The notes under the pieces were generated by a model. The model saw only the letters and a program-made list of their open reading frames with translations, was not told the DNA's origin and searched no databases. A stretch of DNA of 64,000 nucleotides, from NCBI GenBank assembly GCA_035630295.1, contig DASQKY010000003.1:62001-126000 (forward strand), given 5' to 3'. Each line of letters begins with the position of its first letter. The first letter of the stretch is position 1. The stretch is from Acidimicrobiales bacterium (lineage in GTDB: Bacteria > Actinomycetota > Acidimicrobiia > Acidimicrobiales > Iamiaceae). Of the stretch, positions 15,902-23,286 are shown piece after piece. Made by a program: the position numbers and the translations under genes.

Positions 15902-16897
15902 TCAGTCGTCGTCGGGCGGCGGAGCAGCCGAGTGGCCGATCAGCTCGCCGGCCCGGAGGACGGTGACGGGCCCGTCCTCGCTGACCACCACCACCGTGGC
16001 CCGGGGGTCGTCGTAGCTGTAGCGCCGGCCGGCGGTGTGGCGCATGCCCCGGTAGCCGTCGACGCCGCCCTCGGCCTCGGCGCTGGGCACCAGGCGCACA
16101 CCGATCTGGCGCAGGGTCCCGGACCGGTCGAACACGGCCGCCCCGTCGACCTGGGCCAGGGCGTGGCGCAGGGGGGCCAGGTCGGCCGGGCGGCGGACCT
16201 GCAACGGCGGGGGCGCGGCCAGGCGGCCCTCCACCCCGGCGGGGAGGCCGTCGTCACCCGGGCCGTCGTCGGCCCGGTAGAGGAGCGTGGCCCCGATGTT
16301 GCGGGCGCCGAGGTCGTGCACGGCGAAGGCCAGCAGCGTCTCCAGCACCTCGCGGTCGCCCTGGGCCCCTCCGGCGGCCACGGCGTCCACCCAGGTGGCC
16401 ACGAGCGGCTCGTGGTGCCAGCCGATGCCGTCCCAGCGGTGCACGCCGAAGGGCCCCACCACCCGCACGATGCCGGCCGGGTGGCGCTGCACGGCCACCG
16501 CGCCCAGCGCATCGACCAGGACCACCAGGTCGCGCTCGGATCCGGCGGGCCGGTCGAACACCGCCCACTCGTCGTCGCCGCCCGGGCGGCGGATGAGCCA
16601 GCTCGACATGCCGTCGGCGTAGCGCCGGGCCACGTCGGTGGAGCGCTCACCGGTCGGCCGGCGCTCGATGGCCAGGTCGGTGGCCGCCTCCCAGCCGGCG
16701 GGATCGGTGGTGGGAGCGACGAAGGCGCCGAAGCTGGGGACCCGCCGCTCGTGGATCTTGGGTCGCAGAGCGTAGTCCAGCTCCCGGAGGGCGAGACCGT
16801 GCCAGGGCTCGGTGCCCCCCAGGTCCAGGCCGACCTCGGCCAGTTCGTCGACCAGGCGGGCCAGGCGGCGGGGGGAGGGGGGGAGGGGAGCGCCCAT
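15902..16897 (-). CDS. DisA_N/diadenylate-cyclase-domain protein with atypical RHT motif
   Basis: The 331-aa protein has an N-terminal region of unknown fold (1-175), then a C-terminal diadenylate cyclase (DAC) domain (about 183-322). The DAC reads ETLLAFAVHDLGARNIGATL, VDGAAVFDRSG with the DGA motif at 251-253, RGMRHTAG at 284-290, and TVVVVSEDGPVTVLRAGELI. Canonical DACs make cyclic di-AMP and use DGA plus RHR. Here the third residue of RHR is Thr288, so activity may be altered. No DisA linker or HhH DNA-binding domains follow. It is a cytoplasmic candidate c-di-AMP synthase or nucleotide sensor, divergent from a TetR gene. Confidence 0.75.
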   Translation of the reverse strand: MGAPLPPSPRRLARLVDELAEVGLDLGGTEPWHGLALRELDYALRPKIHERRVPSFGAFVAPTTDPAGWEAATDLAIERRPTGERSTDVARRYADGMSSWLIRRPGGDDEWAVFDRPAGSERDLVVLVDALGAVAVQRHPAGIVRVVGPFGVHRWDGIGWHHEPLVATWVDAVAAGGAQGDREVLETLLAFAVHDLGARNIGATLLYRADDGPGDDGLPAGVEGRLAAPPPLQVRRPADLAPLRHALAQVDGAAVFDRSGTLRQIGVRLVPSAEAEGGVDGYRGMRHTAGRRYSYDDPRATVVVVSEDGPVTVLRAGELIGHSAAPPPDDD

Positions 16898-16962
16898 GGC
16901 CGCAGGCTACGGAGGGGCCGGACGATCGCGCGCCGGGCCGGGCCAGCGGGCAGCATCGGGGC

Positions 16963-17643
16963 GTGGGCGACGACGCCGAAGCTGACAGCGCACCGGGACC
17001 CGACACCGACCCGGAGGCCGGGCGCCACCCGCCGGCCGTCGACGGCCGGACGGCACGGCGCGACCGCAACCGGGACGCCGTCCTCGACGCCGTGATCGAG
17101 CTGTTCGGCGAGGGCATGCTCCTGCCCGCCGCCGTCGACGTGGCCGAGCGGTCCGGTGTGTCGCCCCGGTCGGTGTTCCGCTACTTCGAGGACACCGAGG
17201 CCCTGTCCCGGGCGGCCATCTCGCGGCACATGGAGCTGGTGGAGCCGCTGTTCGCCCTGCCCGACGCCGCCGTCGGCTCGGTCGACGACCGCATCGAGCG
17301 CCTGGTGGCGACCCGCCTGCGGTTGTGGGAGGCGGTGGCCCCGGTGGCCCGGGCCGTCATCGTGCGGGCCCCGGTCAACGAGCTGATCGCCGCCCAGCTG
17401 GAGCGCAACCGGGAGCGGATGCGGGCCCAGGTCGAGACGGCCTTCGCCGGTGAGCTGGATGCCTGCGACCCGGCCGAGCGCCGGGCCCTGCTGGCCGCGG
17501 TGGACGTCCTGTGCGGCTACGAGGGCCTCGACCACCTGCGCCGGCACCGGGACATGACCGTGAGCCAGTCGCGGGACGTGCTGATCCGGGCCCTGAGCCG
17601 GCTGTTCGCCGCCCGGCCCGGCGAGCCCGGGGTGCCGGGCTAG
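16963..17643 (+). CDS. TetR/AcrR-family transcriptional regulator
   Basis: The product is 226 aa. The N-terminal 30 residues are acidic and disordered. The HTH follows: NRDAVLDAVIELFGEGM, then PAAVDVAERSGVSPRSVFRY with FEDTEALSRAAI, the usual TetR recognition-helix layout. The remaining helical domain is variable and ligand-binding. GTG 16963 is the start. It is divergent from the DAC-domain gene (65-nt gap) and convergent with a DinB-like gene, so either flank could be its target. No perfect operator is evident in the 65-nt gap. Confidence 0.88.
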   Translation: MGDDAEADSAPGPDTDPEAGRHPPAVDGRTARRDRNRDAVLDAVIELFGEGMLLPAAVDVAERSGVSPRSVFRYFEDTEALSRAAISRHMELVEPLFALPDAAVGSVDDRIERLVATRLRLWEAVAPVARAVIVRAPVNELIAAQLERNRERMRAQVETAFAGELDACDPAERRALLAAVDVLCGYEGLDHLRRHRDMTVSQSRDVLIRALSRLFAARPGEPGVPG

Positions 17644-17654
17644 CTGGTCGTCGC

Positions 17655-18224
17655 TTAGCTGGTCATGCCCCCGAGGCCGACCAGGCCGCGGGCCAGCTCG
17701 ATCTCGCCCATGTGCCGGAGGCCGTGCTGGTAGATCCAGCACTCGGCCGCGTCGAGGAGGGTGATGCCCTCGGGGCCGGCCACCCGGGCGCTGTAGGTGC
17801 TGGCCACCTGGGGCGGGAAGGGCCGGGGCACCACCACCCGGGTCAGCTCGGCCGGGTCGAGCTGGTCGAGCCAGGCCTCGGTGCGGGCGAACACGGCCCG
17901 CATGTAGGCCTTGAAGGCCTCGTAGTCGCCGATGCGCTGGTGGACCATCTCGTCCACGGTGCGGTGCTTGCCGTGGTCGTCGATGGCCGGCCGGACCCGG
18001 TCGTGCCACCCCTGGTCCCAGATGGGCGGGGTGCCGGTCATGAGCATGAACGAGGCGTCGATCATGTTGGTGATGTGGAACAGCGAGAAGGCGATGGGCA
18101 GGACGCCGTCGCGCTCGAAGTGGTTCACGTGGTCGAGGTCCATGGTCTCGACGGCCTGCTCGTAGAGCGAGTGCAGGGCCCGCATGCGCCGCTGCAGGGA
18201 GTCGAGCACGAGAGCGTCGGACAT
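17655..18224 (-). CDS. DinB-like four-helix-bundle metalloprotein
   Basis: The 189-aa product fits the DinB/YfiT superfamily. A first helix holds RRMRALHSLYEQAVETMDLD, a His follows in FSLFHITNMIDASFML, and late helices end in YQHGLRHMGEIELARG. These provide the usual three-His metal site. Such proteins act as thiol transferases, isomerases or unknown hydrolases in Actinobacteria. ATG 18224 starts the frame, and the 51-nt divergent gap to the SRPBCC gene carries an operator-like inverted repeat. The exact reaction is unknown. Confidence 0.7.
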   Translation of the reverse strand: MSDALVLDSLQRRMRALHSLYEQAVETMDLDHVNHFERDGVLPIAFSLFHITNMIDASFMLMTGTPPIWDQGWHDRVRPAIDDHGKHRTVDEMVHQRIGDYEAFKAYMRAVFARTEAWLDQLDPAELTRVVVPRPFPPQVASTYSARVAGPEGITLLDAAECWIYQHGLRHMGEIELARGLVGLGGMTS

Positions 18225-18241
18225 GGCCCGAGCCTAAGTAG

Positions 18242-18258
18242 TGACACTATGACTGTCA
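18242..18258. promoter_or_regulatory. Inverted repeat TGACA-N7-TGTCA between divergent genes
   Basis: TGACA (18242-18246) and TGTCA (18254-18258) are symmetric about a 7-nt spacer, in the only AT-rich stretch of this 51-nt divergent gap. A single dimeric regulator bound here could control both the DinB-like gene and the SRPBCC-sulfatase pair. The site is seen directly; its function is inferred. Confidence 0.45.
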
Positions 18259-18275
18259 ACTGTTACCCTGGGCCG

Positions 18276-18671
18276 ATGCTGGGGAGCGTCCGCCACGAGA
18301 TCCGCATCGCCCGGCCCGCCGCCGACGTGTGGGTCCTGGCCGGCGATCCCGCCCGCCTCCACGAGTGGTTCCCCGGCATCGTGGCCTGCACCGTCGAGGG
18401 CACCCACCGCACCATCACCACCGGCGCCGGGTTCGACATGCCCGAGGAGATCCTGGTGCGCGACGACGTGCACCGACGGTTCCAATACCGGCTGGACATG
18501 CCGGTCATCGCCCATCACCGGGGCACCATCGACGTCATCGACCTGGGCGACGGCACCTGCCTGGCCGTCTACGCCACCGAGGCCGACCCCCGCACCATGG
18601 CCCTGGTCATCGGAGGCGGGTCGAAGGGCGCCCTCGACGAGCTCAAGCGCCAGATGGAAGGACCTCCCTGA
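18276..18671 (+). CDS. SRPBCC (START/Bet v1-like) family protein
   Basis: The product is 131 aa with the polyketide-cyclase/SRPBCC signature. RHEIRIARPAADVWVLAGDP forms the first strand and helix, LHEWFPGIVACTVEG follows, the central beta strands are RRFQYRLDMPVIAHHRGTIDV, and a C-terminal helix GALDELKRQME closes the domain. These proteins bind hydrophobic ligands. ATG 18276 is chosen, although an in-frame ATG at 18249 inside the operator is possible. Its stop overlaps the sulfatase start (TGATG), so the two are co-translated. Confidence 0.8.
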   Translation: MLGSVRHEIRIARPAADVWVLAGDPARLHEWFPGIVACTVEGTHRTITTGAGFDMPEEILVRDDVHRRFQYRLDMPVIAHHRGTIDVIDLGDGTCLAVYATEADPRTMALVIGGGSKGALDELKRQMEGPP

Positions 18672-20215
18672 TGGGCCGAAAGATCCTCTTCGTCACCACC
18701 GACCAGCAGCGCTACGACGCCCTGGGCTGCAACGGCGGCACCGTGGCCCGCACCCCGGTGGTCGACGCGCTGGCCGCCCACGGGGTGCGCTACGAGCGGG
18801 CCCACCCCCAGTCGGTGGTGTGCATGCCGTCGCGCTCCACCATGCTCACCGGCCAGCACCCCAGCACCCACGGCGTGTGGATGAACGGCGTGCCCCTGCC
18901 CGTCGACGCCCCCTCGGTGGCCGCCGAGCTGCGGGCCGCCGGCTACCGCACCGCCCTGGTCGGCAAGCCCCACTTCCAGCCCTTCCTCGACCCCTTCGGG
19001 CGCTTCGAGGAGAACCGCTTCGCAGCCCACGGCCAGGTCGACCTGCCCGACCCCCACCGGGGCTTCGAGCACTTCGAGTCGGCCACCCACGGGGCGGCGG
19101 GCCCCCTGCACTACGCCCGCTGGCTGGCCGCCGAGCACCCCGAGGCGGTCGACATGTTCTACCCGGTGCTGGACCGCGCCCTGGAGGTCAACTCCCTCGG
19201 CGGCGGGGCCACCGGGGCGCCCCAGGTGCACGACAACCCCATCCCCCGGGACTGGTACCACACCGACTGGGTGGCCGACCGCACCATCGGCTGGCTCGAC
19301 TCCCTCGACGCCGGCGACGACTGGTTCGCCTGGATGAGCTTCCCCGACCCCCACCACCCGTGGGACCCGCCGGCCTCCGAGCTGGGCCGGGTCGACTGGC
19401 GCGACGTGCCCCTGCCCGACGGCTACCTGGCCGACCCGGCCGAGCGGGACCGCGTCCTCGACGCCAAGCCCCGGCACTGGCGGGCCTGGTACGACGGGCG
19501 CCTGGTGTCCAACTACGAGGCCCCCCTGGACTGGGTGCCGGCCACCCTCACCGCGGAGCAGGTGCGCGAGGTCAACGCCCGCAACGCGGTGGAGTGCGAG
19601 CTGATCGACGAGGCCCTGGGCCGGGTCCTGGCCGCCGTCGCCGCCCGCGGCTGGGCCGACGACGTGGACGTGGTGTTCACCACCGACCACGGCGAGCTCC
19701 AGGGCGACTTCGGCCTGCTGTTCAAGGGCCCGTACCACGTCGACGGCCTGATGCGGCTCCCCCTGGTGTGGCGGCCCGCCCCCTCGACCGGGGCGGCGCC
19801 GGCCACCGTGACCCGGCCCGTGGGCCTGGTCGACCTGGCCCCCACGTTCTGCGCCATCGCCGGCCTGGACGTGCCCGGCTGGATGGAGGGCCGGCCCCTG
19901 CCCACCGACGACGCCGATGCCGAGGCCCGGGGCTTCGAGCGGGTGCTCACCGAGTGGGACAGCGAGCTGTTCGGCATCGACGTCCACCTCCGCACCATCA
20001 CCCGCGACGGGTGGGTGTGCACCACCTACGGCCCCGGCCACGCCCACGACGGCACCGAGGGCGAGCTCTACGACCTGGGCGAGGACCCGCTCCAGCGGGC
20101 CAACCTGTGGGACGACCCGGCCCGGGCCGCCCTGCGGGACGACCTGCTGGCCGACCTGCACGACCACCAACCCCCCATGCGCACGCCCTTGGCGACGGTC
20201 GAGGCCCCCGTGTGA
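18671..20215 (+). CDS. Type I sulfatase (formylglycine-dependent arylsulfatase/choline-sulfatase-like)
   Basis: The 514-aa protein hydrolyses a sulfate (or related) ester. The metal-binding start is FVTTDQQRYD (D11). The nucleophile motif is VCMPSRSTMLTGQHPSTHG, where Cys51 of CxPSR would be converted to formylglycine. The second metal site is FTTDHGELQGDFGL, followed by the catalytic Lys in FKGPYHVDG. No signal peptide is seen, so it is probably cytoplasmic. It overlaps the SRPBCC gene and is itself overlapped (GTGA) by the short frame at 20212, indicating an operon. A matching formylglycine-generating enzyme is not in the window. Confidence 0.9.
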   Translation: MGRKILFVTTDQQRYDALGCNGGTVARTPVVDALAAHGVRYERAHPQSVVCMPSRSTMLTGQHPSTHGVWMNGVPLPVDAPSVAAELRAAGYRTALVGKPHFQPFLDPFGRFEENRFAAHGQVDLPDPHRGFEHFESATHGAAGPLHYARWLAAEHPEAVDMFYPVLDRALEVNSLGGGATGAPQVHDNPIPRDWYHTDWVADRTIGWLDSLDAGDDWFAWMSFPDPHHPWDPPASELGRVDWRDVPLPDGYLADPAERDRVLDAKPRHWRAWYDGRLVSNYEAPLDWVPATLTAEQVREVNARNAVECELIDEALGRVLAAVAARGWADDVDVVFTTDHGELQGDFGLLFKGPYHVDGLMRLPLVWRPAPSTGAAPATVTRPVGLVDLAPTFCAIAGLDVPGWMEGRPLPTDDADAEARGFERVLTEWDSELFGIDVHLRTITRDGWVCTTYGPGHAHDGTEGELYDLGEDPLQRANLWDDPARAALRDDLLADLHDHQPPMRTPLATVEAPV

Positions 20216-20634
20216 CGGGGCTGTGGCCCAGCCCGTGGCCGGCCGAGGACGGGGGCCCGGTCCAGCTCCAGGCCCCCCACGGCGGGGCAGCCCTGGGCCT
20301 GCAGCCGGGGGAGCGGCTGGTGGCCACGTCCCGGGAGGCGATGGTGGCCACCATGGTCGTCCTGCGCGACCCCGGCCAGGTGTACCTGCTGCGCCACACG
20401 ACCGGCGACGAGGCCGTGGCCTGGGTGGAGCGCATCGATCCGATCACGCTGGAGTGCCTGGAGCGCTTCCTTCACCACCCTCACCCGGGTCACGATCGAG
20501 CCGGGCTGAGGGCGGCGGCGGCCGCCGGCCCGGCGCCCCCCTCGTCCACCAGGGCGGCCAGGGCCGCGGCCCGCAGGTGCTCGTCGGCGGCGCCCGCCGC
20601 CACCCGCAGGGCATCTGTGAAGGCCGGCCGGTGA
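20212..20634 (+). pseudogene. Truncated beta-propeller-like reading frame coupled to the sulfatase
   Basis: GTG 20212 overlaps the sulfatase stop (GTGA). The first 85 codons read like the start of a larger repeat protein: GLWPSPWPAEDGGPVQLQAP, REAMVATMVVLRDPGQVYLL, and VERIDPITLECLER. This style recalls PQQ/arylsulfotransferase-type beta-propellers (remembered pattern, not searched). After about 20465 the frame becomes Ala/Pro/Ser low-complexity and runs antisense through the gene at 20490-20819. I read this as a 3'-truncated gene with a deletion or rearrangement junction near 20465. It could instead be a short intact orphan. Confidence 0.45.
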
Positions 20635-20819
20635 GCCCGGAAGCCGAGGACCAGGAGGCTGCGCTGGCGCAGCCCCCCGAGGGCGTGGCGCCGGTCGGCC
20701 GGATCGGCCTGCTCGTCGGCCAGGGTGGCCAGGTGTCGGGTCACGTGGACGTCGCCGTCCCGGGTGGCCCGTCGCCGAGCGCCGTCCCGGGCGCGCCGTG
20801 CCGTCTCATCCATCCCCAT
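20490..20819 (-). CDS. Small Ala/Arg-rich helical protein of unknown function
   Basis: I do not recognise this 109-aa product. It is helical, with RHLATLADEQADPADRRHAL and DALRVAAGAADEHLRAAALA suggestive of a HEAT-like repeat pair. ATG 20819 is preceded by a strong GGGAGGG site about 9 nt upstream, and third-position GC is high, supporting expression. Its 3' end runs into the truncated rightward frame, so it may have arrived with the rearrangement there. Confidence 0.55.
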   Translation of the reverse strand: MGMDETARRARDGARRRATRDGDVHVTRHLATLADEQADPADRRHALGGLRQRSLLVLGFRAHRPAFTDALRVAAGAADEHLRAAALAALVDEGGAGPAAAAALSPARS

Positions 20820-20934
20820 CTCAATCCCTCCCCGGATCGCATGGCTGGCGCCGACACTACCCGGACGGGTGGCGGTGCGCTGCGGGGGCGGCGCGGTCGG
20901 CCCCGAGGGCGCCGGTGAGGGGCCCCCGAGGTCT

Positions 20935-21753
20935 TCAGATCGTGTAGGCCAGCCGGGTCAGGACCTGGTGGCCCAGGGCGGTGTCGCCCTCGACCTCGAC
21001 GGGGTCGTCCAGCTCGTCGAGGGTGGCTCGGCCCCCGGCCAGGCGCGAGAAGGCGTGTACCCCCAGGCGCAGGGTCACGGTGGCCGGCCCGTCCAGCGCC
21101 TCGACCACCCGGGCCCGCCCGTCCACCGCCACGTGCAGGTCGCGGCCCAGGTCGGTGAGGGCGAAGGTGACCGAGGTGCCGTCGGGGGCGCCGGCCTTCT
21201 TGCCCACCGCGTAGCCGAGGGCGCTGGCCATCTCGTCGATGGTGACCTCCACCGGCAGGCCGGTGGTGTGGCCGGGGCGGCGCAGCGCGTCGCGGATGTC
21301 CTGCTCGTGCATCCAGCAGTCGAACACCCGGATGCGCATGAACCGCCCGTAGGAGTCGGGGCCGGCCGGGGTGAAGCTCTCGGCCTCCCACTCGTCGTCG
21401 CCCATGGCCCGCAGGGTGGCGACGCGCTCGGCGGTGACGTCCCGCAGCAGGGCCAGCATCTCACCGGGGTCGGTGCCGGCGTGGCCGATGACCCAGGCCT
21501 CGTTGAAGGCGCCGATGTCGTTGCGGACGTGCGGCCGGGCGTCCCGGTCCACCGGGACATCGGGCGAGGGCCGGCCGGCCAACATCCACTCGGTGCCCAC
21601 GATGTGGGCCACGTTGGCCCGCACGTCCCACCCGGGGCACGGCGTGGGCCGGGACCAGTCCTCCTCGGGGAGGTCGGTGAGCAGCGCGTCGAGGGCGGCC
21701 AGTTCCTCGGCCAGGGCGTCGACGGTGCGCCCTTGGGGGACGGGGGTGGTCAC
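20935..21753 (-). CDS. Maleylpyruvate isomerase-family mycothiol-dependent enzyme
   Basis: The 272-aa product has the MDMPI/DinB fold. An N-terminal helix RTVDALAEELAALDALLTDL leads into the hallmark RPTPCPGWDVRANVAHIVGT, with a metal-ligand His. RVFDCWMHEQDIRDALRRPG provides the second metal/mycothiol site, and a C-terminal MDMPI_C-like beta domain follows. Such enzymes use mycothiol for isomerisation or conjugation in the cytoplasm. GTG 21753 overlaps the stop of the DsbA-family gene (GTGA), so they form a redox/thiol operon. The presence of mycothiol chemistry supports an actinobacterial host. Confidence 0.85.
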   Translation of the reverse strand: MTTPVPQGRTVDALAEELAALDALLTDLPEEDWSRPTPCPGWDVRANVAHIVGTEWMLAGRPSPDVPVDRDARPHVRNDIGAFNEAWVIGHAGTDPGEMLALLRDVTAERVATLRAMGDDEWEAESFTPAGPDSYGRFMRIRVFDCWMHEQDIRDALRRPGHTTGLPVEVTIDEMASALGYAVGKKAGAPDGTSVTFALTDLGRDLHVAVDGRARVVEALDGPATVTLRLGVHAFSRLAGGRATLDELDDPVEVEGDTALGHQVLTRLAYTI

Positions 21754-22427
21754 GGGGTCTCCTTCTGGACGGTGATCCAGTCGCGCGCCTCCAGGTACGG
21801 GCGGAAGCGCTCGGCGATGAGGGCGATGTCGGCCGGTCGCTTGGGCCGCTGCAGCTCGTAGAGGTGGGGGAACTCCCGCCAGCCGCACACCAGGTCCCAC
21901 AGCCGGACGGCGGCGTCGCCGGTGGGCGGGTCGACCACCACCGGCCCGAAGAGCCACGAGTCGTCGTCGGTGAAGTGCAGGGTGGGCACGCCCCATCCCC
22001 CGCCCGCCAGCACCGCCTCGTGCTCGGCCCGCACCTCGTCGTGGGTGGTCTCATCGGCGATGGCCTCGTCGACCAGGCCGGGGTCGAGGCCCATGTCCTC
22101 CAGGAGGGCCCGGGCCACCTCGGGGCGGTGGGGCTTGCGCCCGTCGACGTGGAGGGCGGTGGCGGCCCGGAGGTACCAGTCGTCCAGCAGGGCCGGGTCG
22201 TCGCGCCGCAGCCGGGCCCCGACCCGCATCATCGACCACCCGTAGGACCACTCGCGCTCCCACGGGTGCTTCTTGCCCTCGGCCCGGTTGACCTCCTCCA
22301 GCGAGAAGAACCGCCACCCCACCTCCAGCCCGGTGCGGTCCCGCACCTCCCGCATCCACACCGACGTCTGGAAGGCGTACGGGCACATGATGTCGAAGTG
22401 GAAGTCGACGGCAGTCGGCCCGGTCAC
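21750..22427 (-). CDS. DsbA-family oxidoreductase (FrnE/HCCA-isomerase-like)
   Basis: The 225-aa product has a thioredoxin fold with a helical insertion. FDIMCPYAFQTSVWMREVRD carries a CPYA active site, with Cys15 but no second Cys. The DsbA insert follows, and later GGWGVPTLHFTDDD supplies the cis-Pro loop. A single Cys with mycothiol-dependent neighbours suggests a disulfide isomerase or glutathione/mycothiol-transferase-like role, not classical oxidative folding. There is no signal peptide. Its GTG start and first ten codons lie inside a duplicated 69-bp block. Confidence 0.85.
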   Translation of the reverse strand: MTGPTAVDFHFDIMCPYAFQTSVWMREVRDRTGLEVGWRFFSLEEVNRAEGKKHPWEREWSYGWSMMRVGARLRRDDPALLDDWYLRAATALHVDGRKPHRPEVARALLEDMGLDPGLVDEAIADETTHDEVRAEHEAVLAGGGWGVPTLHFTDDDSWLFGPVVVDPPTGDAAVRLWDLVCGWREFPHLYELQRPKRPADIALIAERFRPYLEARDWITVQKETP

Positions 22428-22562
22428 GACGTCAGTCTGGCCCCACCATCCGCCGACTGCCGCCCGTCAGGGCGGCGGGTGGGGTCGGCGGACGTGGAAG
22501 TCGACGGCAGTCGGCCCGGTCACGACGTCAGTCTGGCCCCACCATCCGCCGACTGCCGCCCG
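22398..22562. repeat. 69-bp perfect direct repeat duplicating the 5' end and promoter region of the DsbA-family gene
   Basis: Bases 22398-22466 are repeated exactly at 22494-22562 with a 27-nt spacer. Each copy includes the leftward GTG start, the first ten codons of the DsbA-family gene and its upstream region. The outer copy yields only an 18-codon frame (22523 to 22467). Each copy also contains an 11-bp inverted repeat CGGCAGTCGGC/GCCGACTGCCG (22409-22419/22452-22462 and 22505-22515/22548-22558). The repeat is seen directly; a regulatory effect is inference. Confidence 0.9.
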
Positions 22563-22580
22563 GGCGAGCATGCTGGGGCG

Positions 22581-23039
22581 GTGGAGCTGTTCGAGGTGGT
22601 GGCCGACGCGCTGCGGGGCATGGTCCCCCCCCACCTGGGACCGGTGCACCACCGCTGGCATCGCTACGGGGTGAAGGTCTGGTTCGGGCCCGAGGCACCG
22701 AGCCGTGAGCACTACGAGGCCCAGGTGGTCGGCGCCCGTGACGTGCCCGGGGCCCAGGTGCTGGCGGTCGAGGTCGGCTTCCACGCCGAGAACCGGGACC
22801 CGGCGGCCAACGAGGCGGCCCTGGCCCTCCTGGTGGCGGCCGAGAGCGCGTGGCGGCCCGAGCTGGGCGACGCCCCGGTGGCCGGCCCGTTCCTGGGCCG
22901 GCGCGACGACTGGTGCCGGGTGTCGGAGACGTGGAACGACCCGGACCTGGGCGACGAGGAGCTGGGCCTCGCCCTGGCCGCCCGCCTCACCGACTACGTG
23001 GAGGCGCTGGAGCCGATCCGGCGGCACCCCCCGGCCTGA
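22581..23039 (+). CDS. Conserved-looking hypothetical protein
   Basis: I do not recognise this 152-aa product. It has helical N- and C-termini. The middle, WHRYGVKVWFGPEAPSREHY followed by QVLAVEVGFHAENRD, looks like a compact alpha/beta domain with conserved aromatic residues. GTG 22581 is the first start after the 69-bp repeat and fits the beginning of the structured sequence. It is divergent from the DsbA-family gene and may share its duplicated control region. No membrane segment or signal peptide is visible. Confidence 0.65.
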   Translation: MELFEVVADALRGMVPPHLGPVHHRWHRYGVKVWFGPEAPSREHYEAQVVGARDVPGAQVLAVEVGFHAENRDPAANEAALALLVAAESAWRPELGDAPVAGPFLGRRDDWCRVSETWNDPDLGDEELGLALAARLTDYVEALEPIRRHPPA

Positions 23040-23152
23040 GGGGCGGGCGCTCACACCCCGCACGCGGGTGCCGGTGCGTGCCACCGCCGGCACCCCGGGC
23101 TCGGCCGCATCGGCCCTGGTCGTGGCACTGATCGCCGGTTGCGTCCGGCACC

Positions 23153-23181
23153 TTGACACGAGGTGGACCGGGCCCCACACT
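23153..23181 (+). promoter_or_regulatory. Candidate promoter of the SGNH lipoprotein gene
   Basis: A consensus TTGACA (23153-23158) is followed after 17 nt by CACACT (23176-23181), about 105 nt before ATG 23287. The -35 match is perfect; the -10 match is weak. Confidence 0.4.
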
Positions 23182-23286
23182 GCCGGCCCTGGCGACCCTG
23201 GCGGATCATCGGCGACTCCTGTCGTCGGCCGTCAGGACAAGAGCGGATGTTCGTCGTGCGATGCACGGCGACGAAGGGATGAACAC

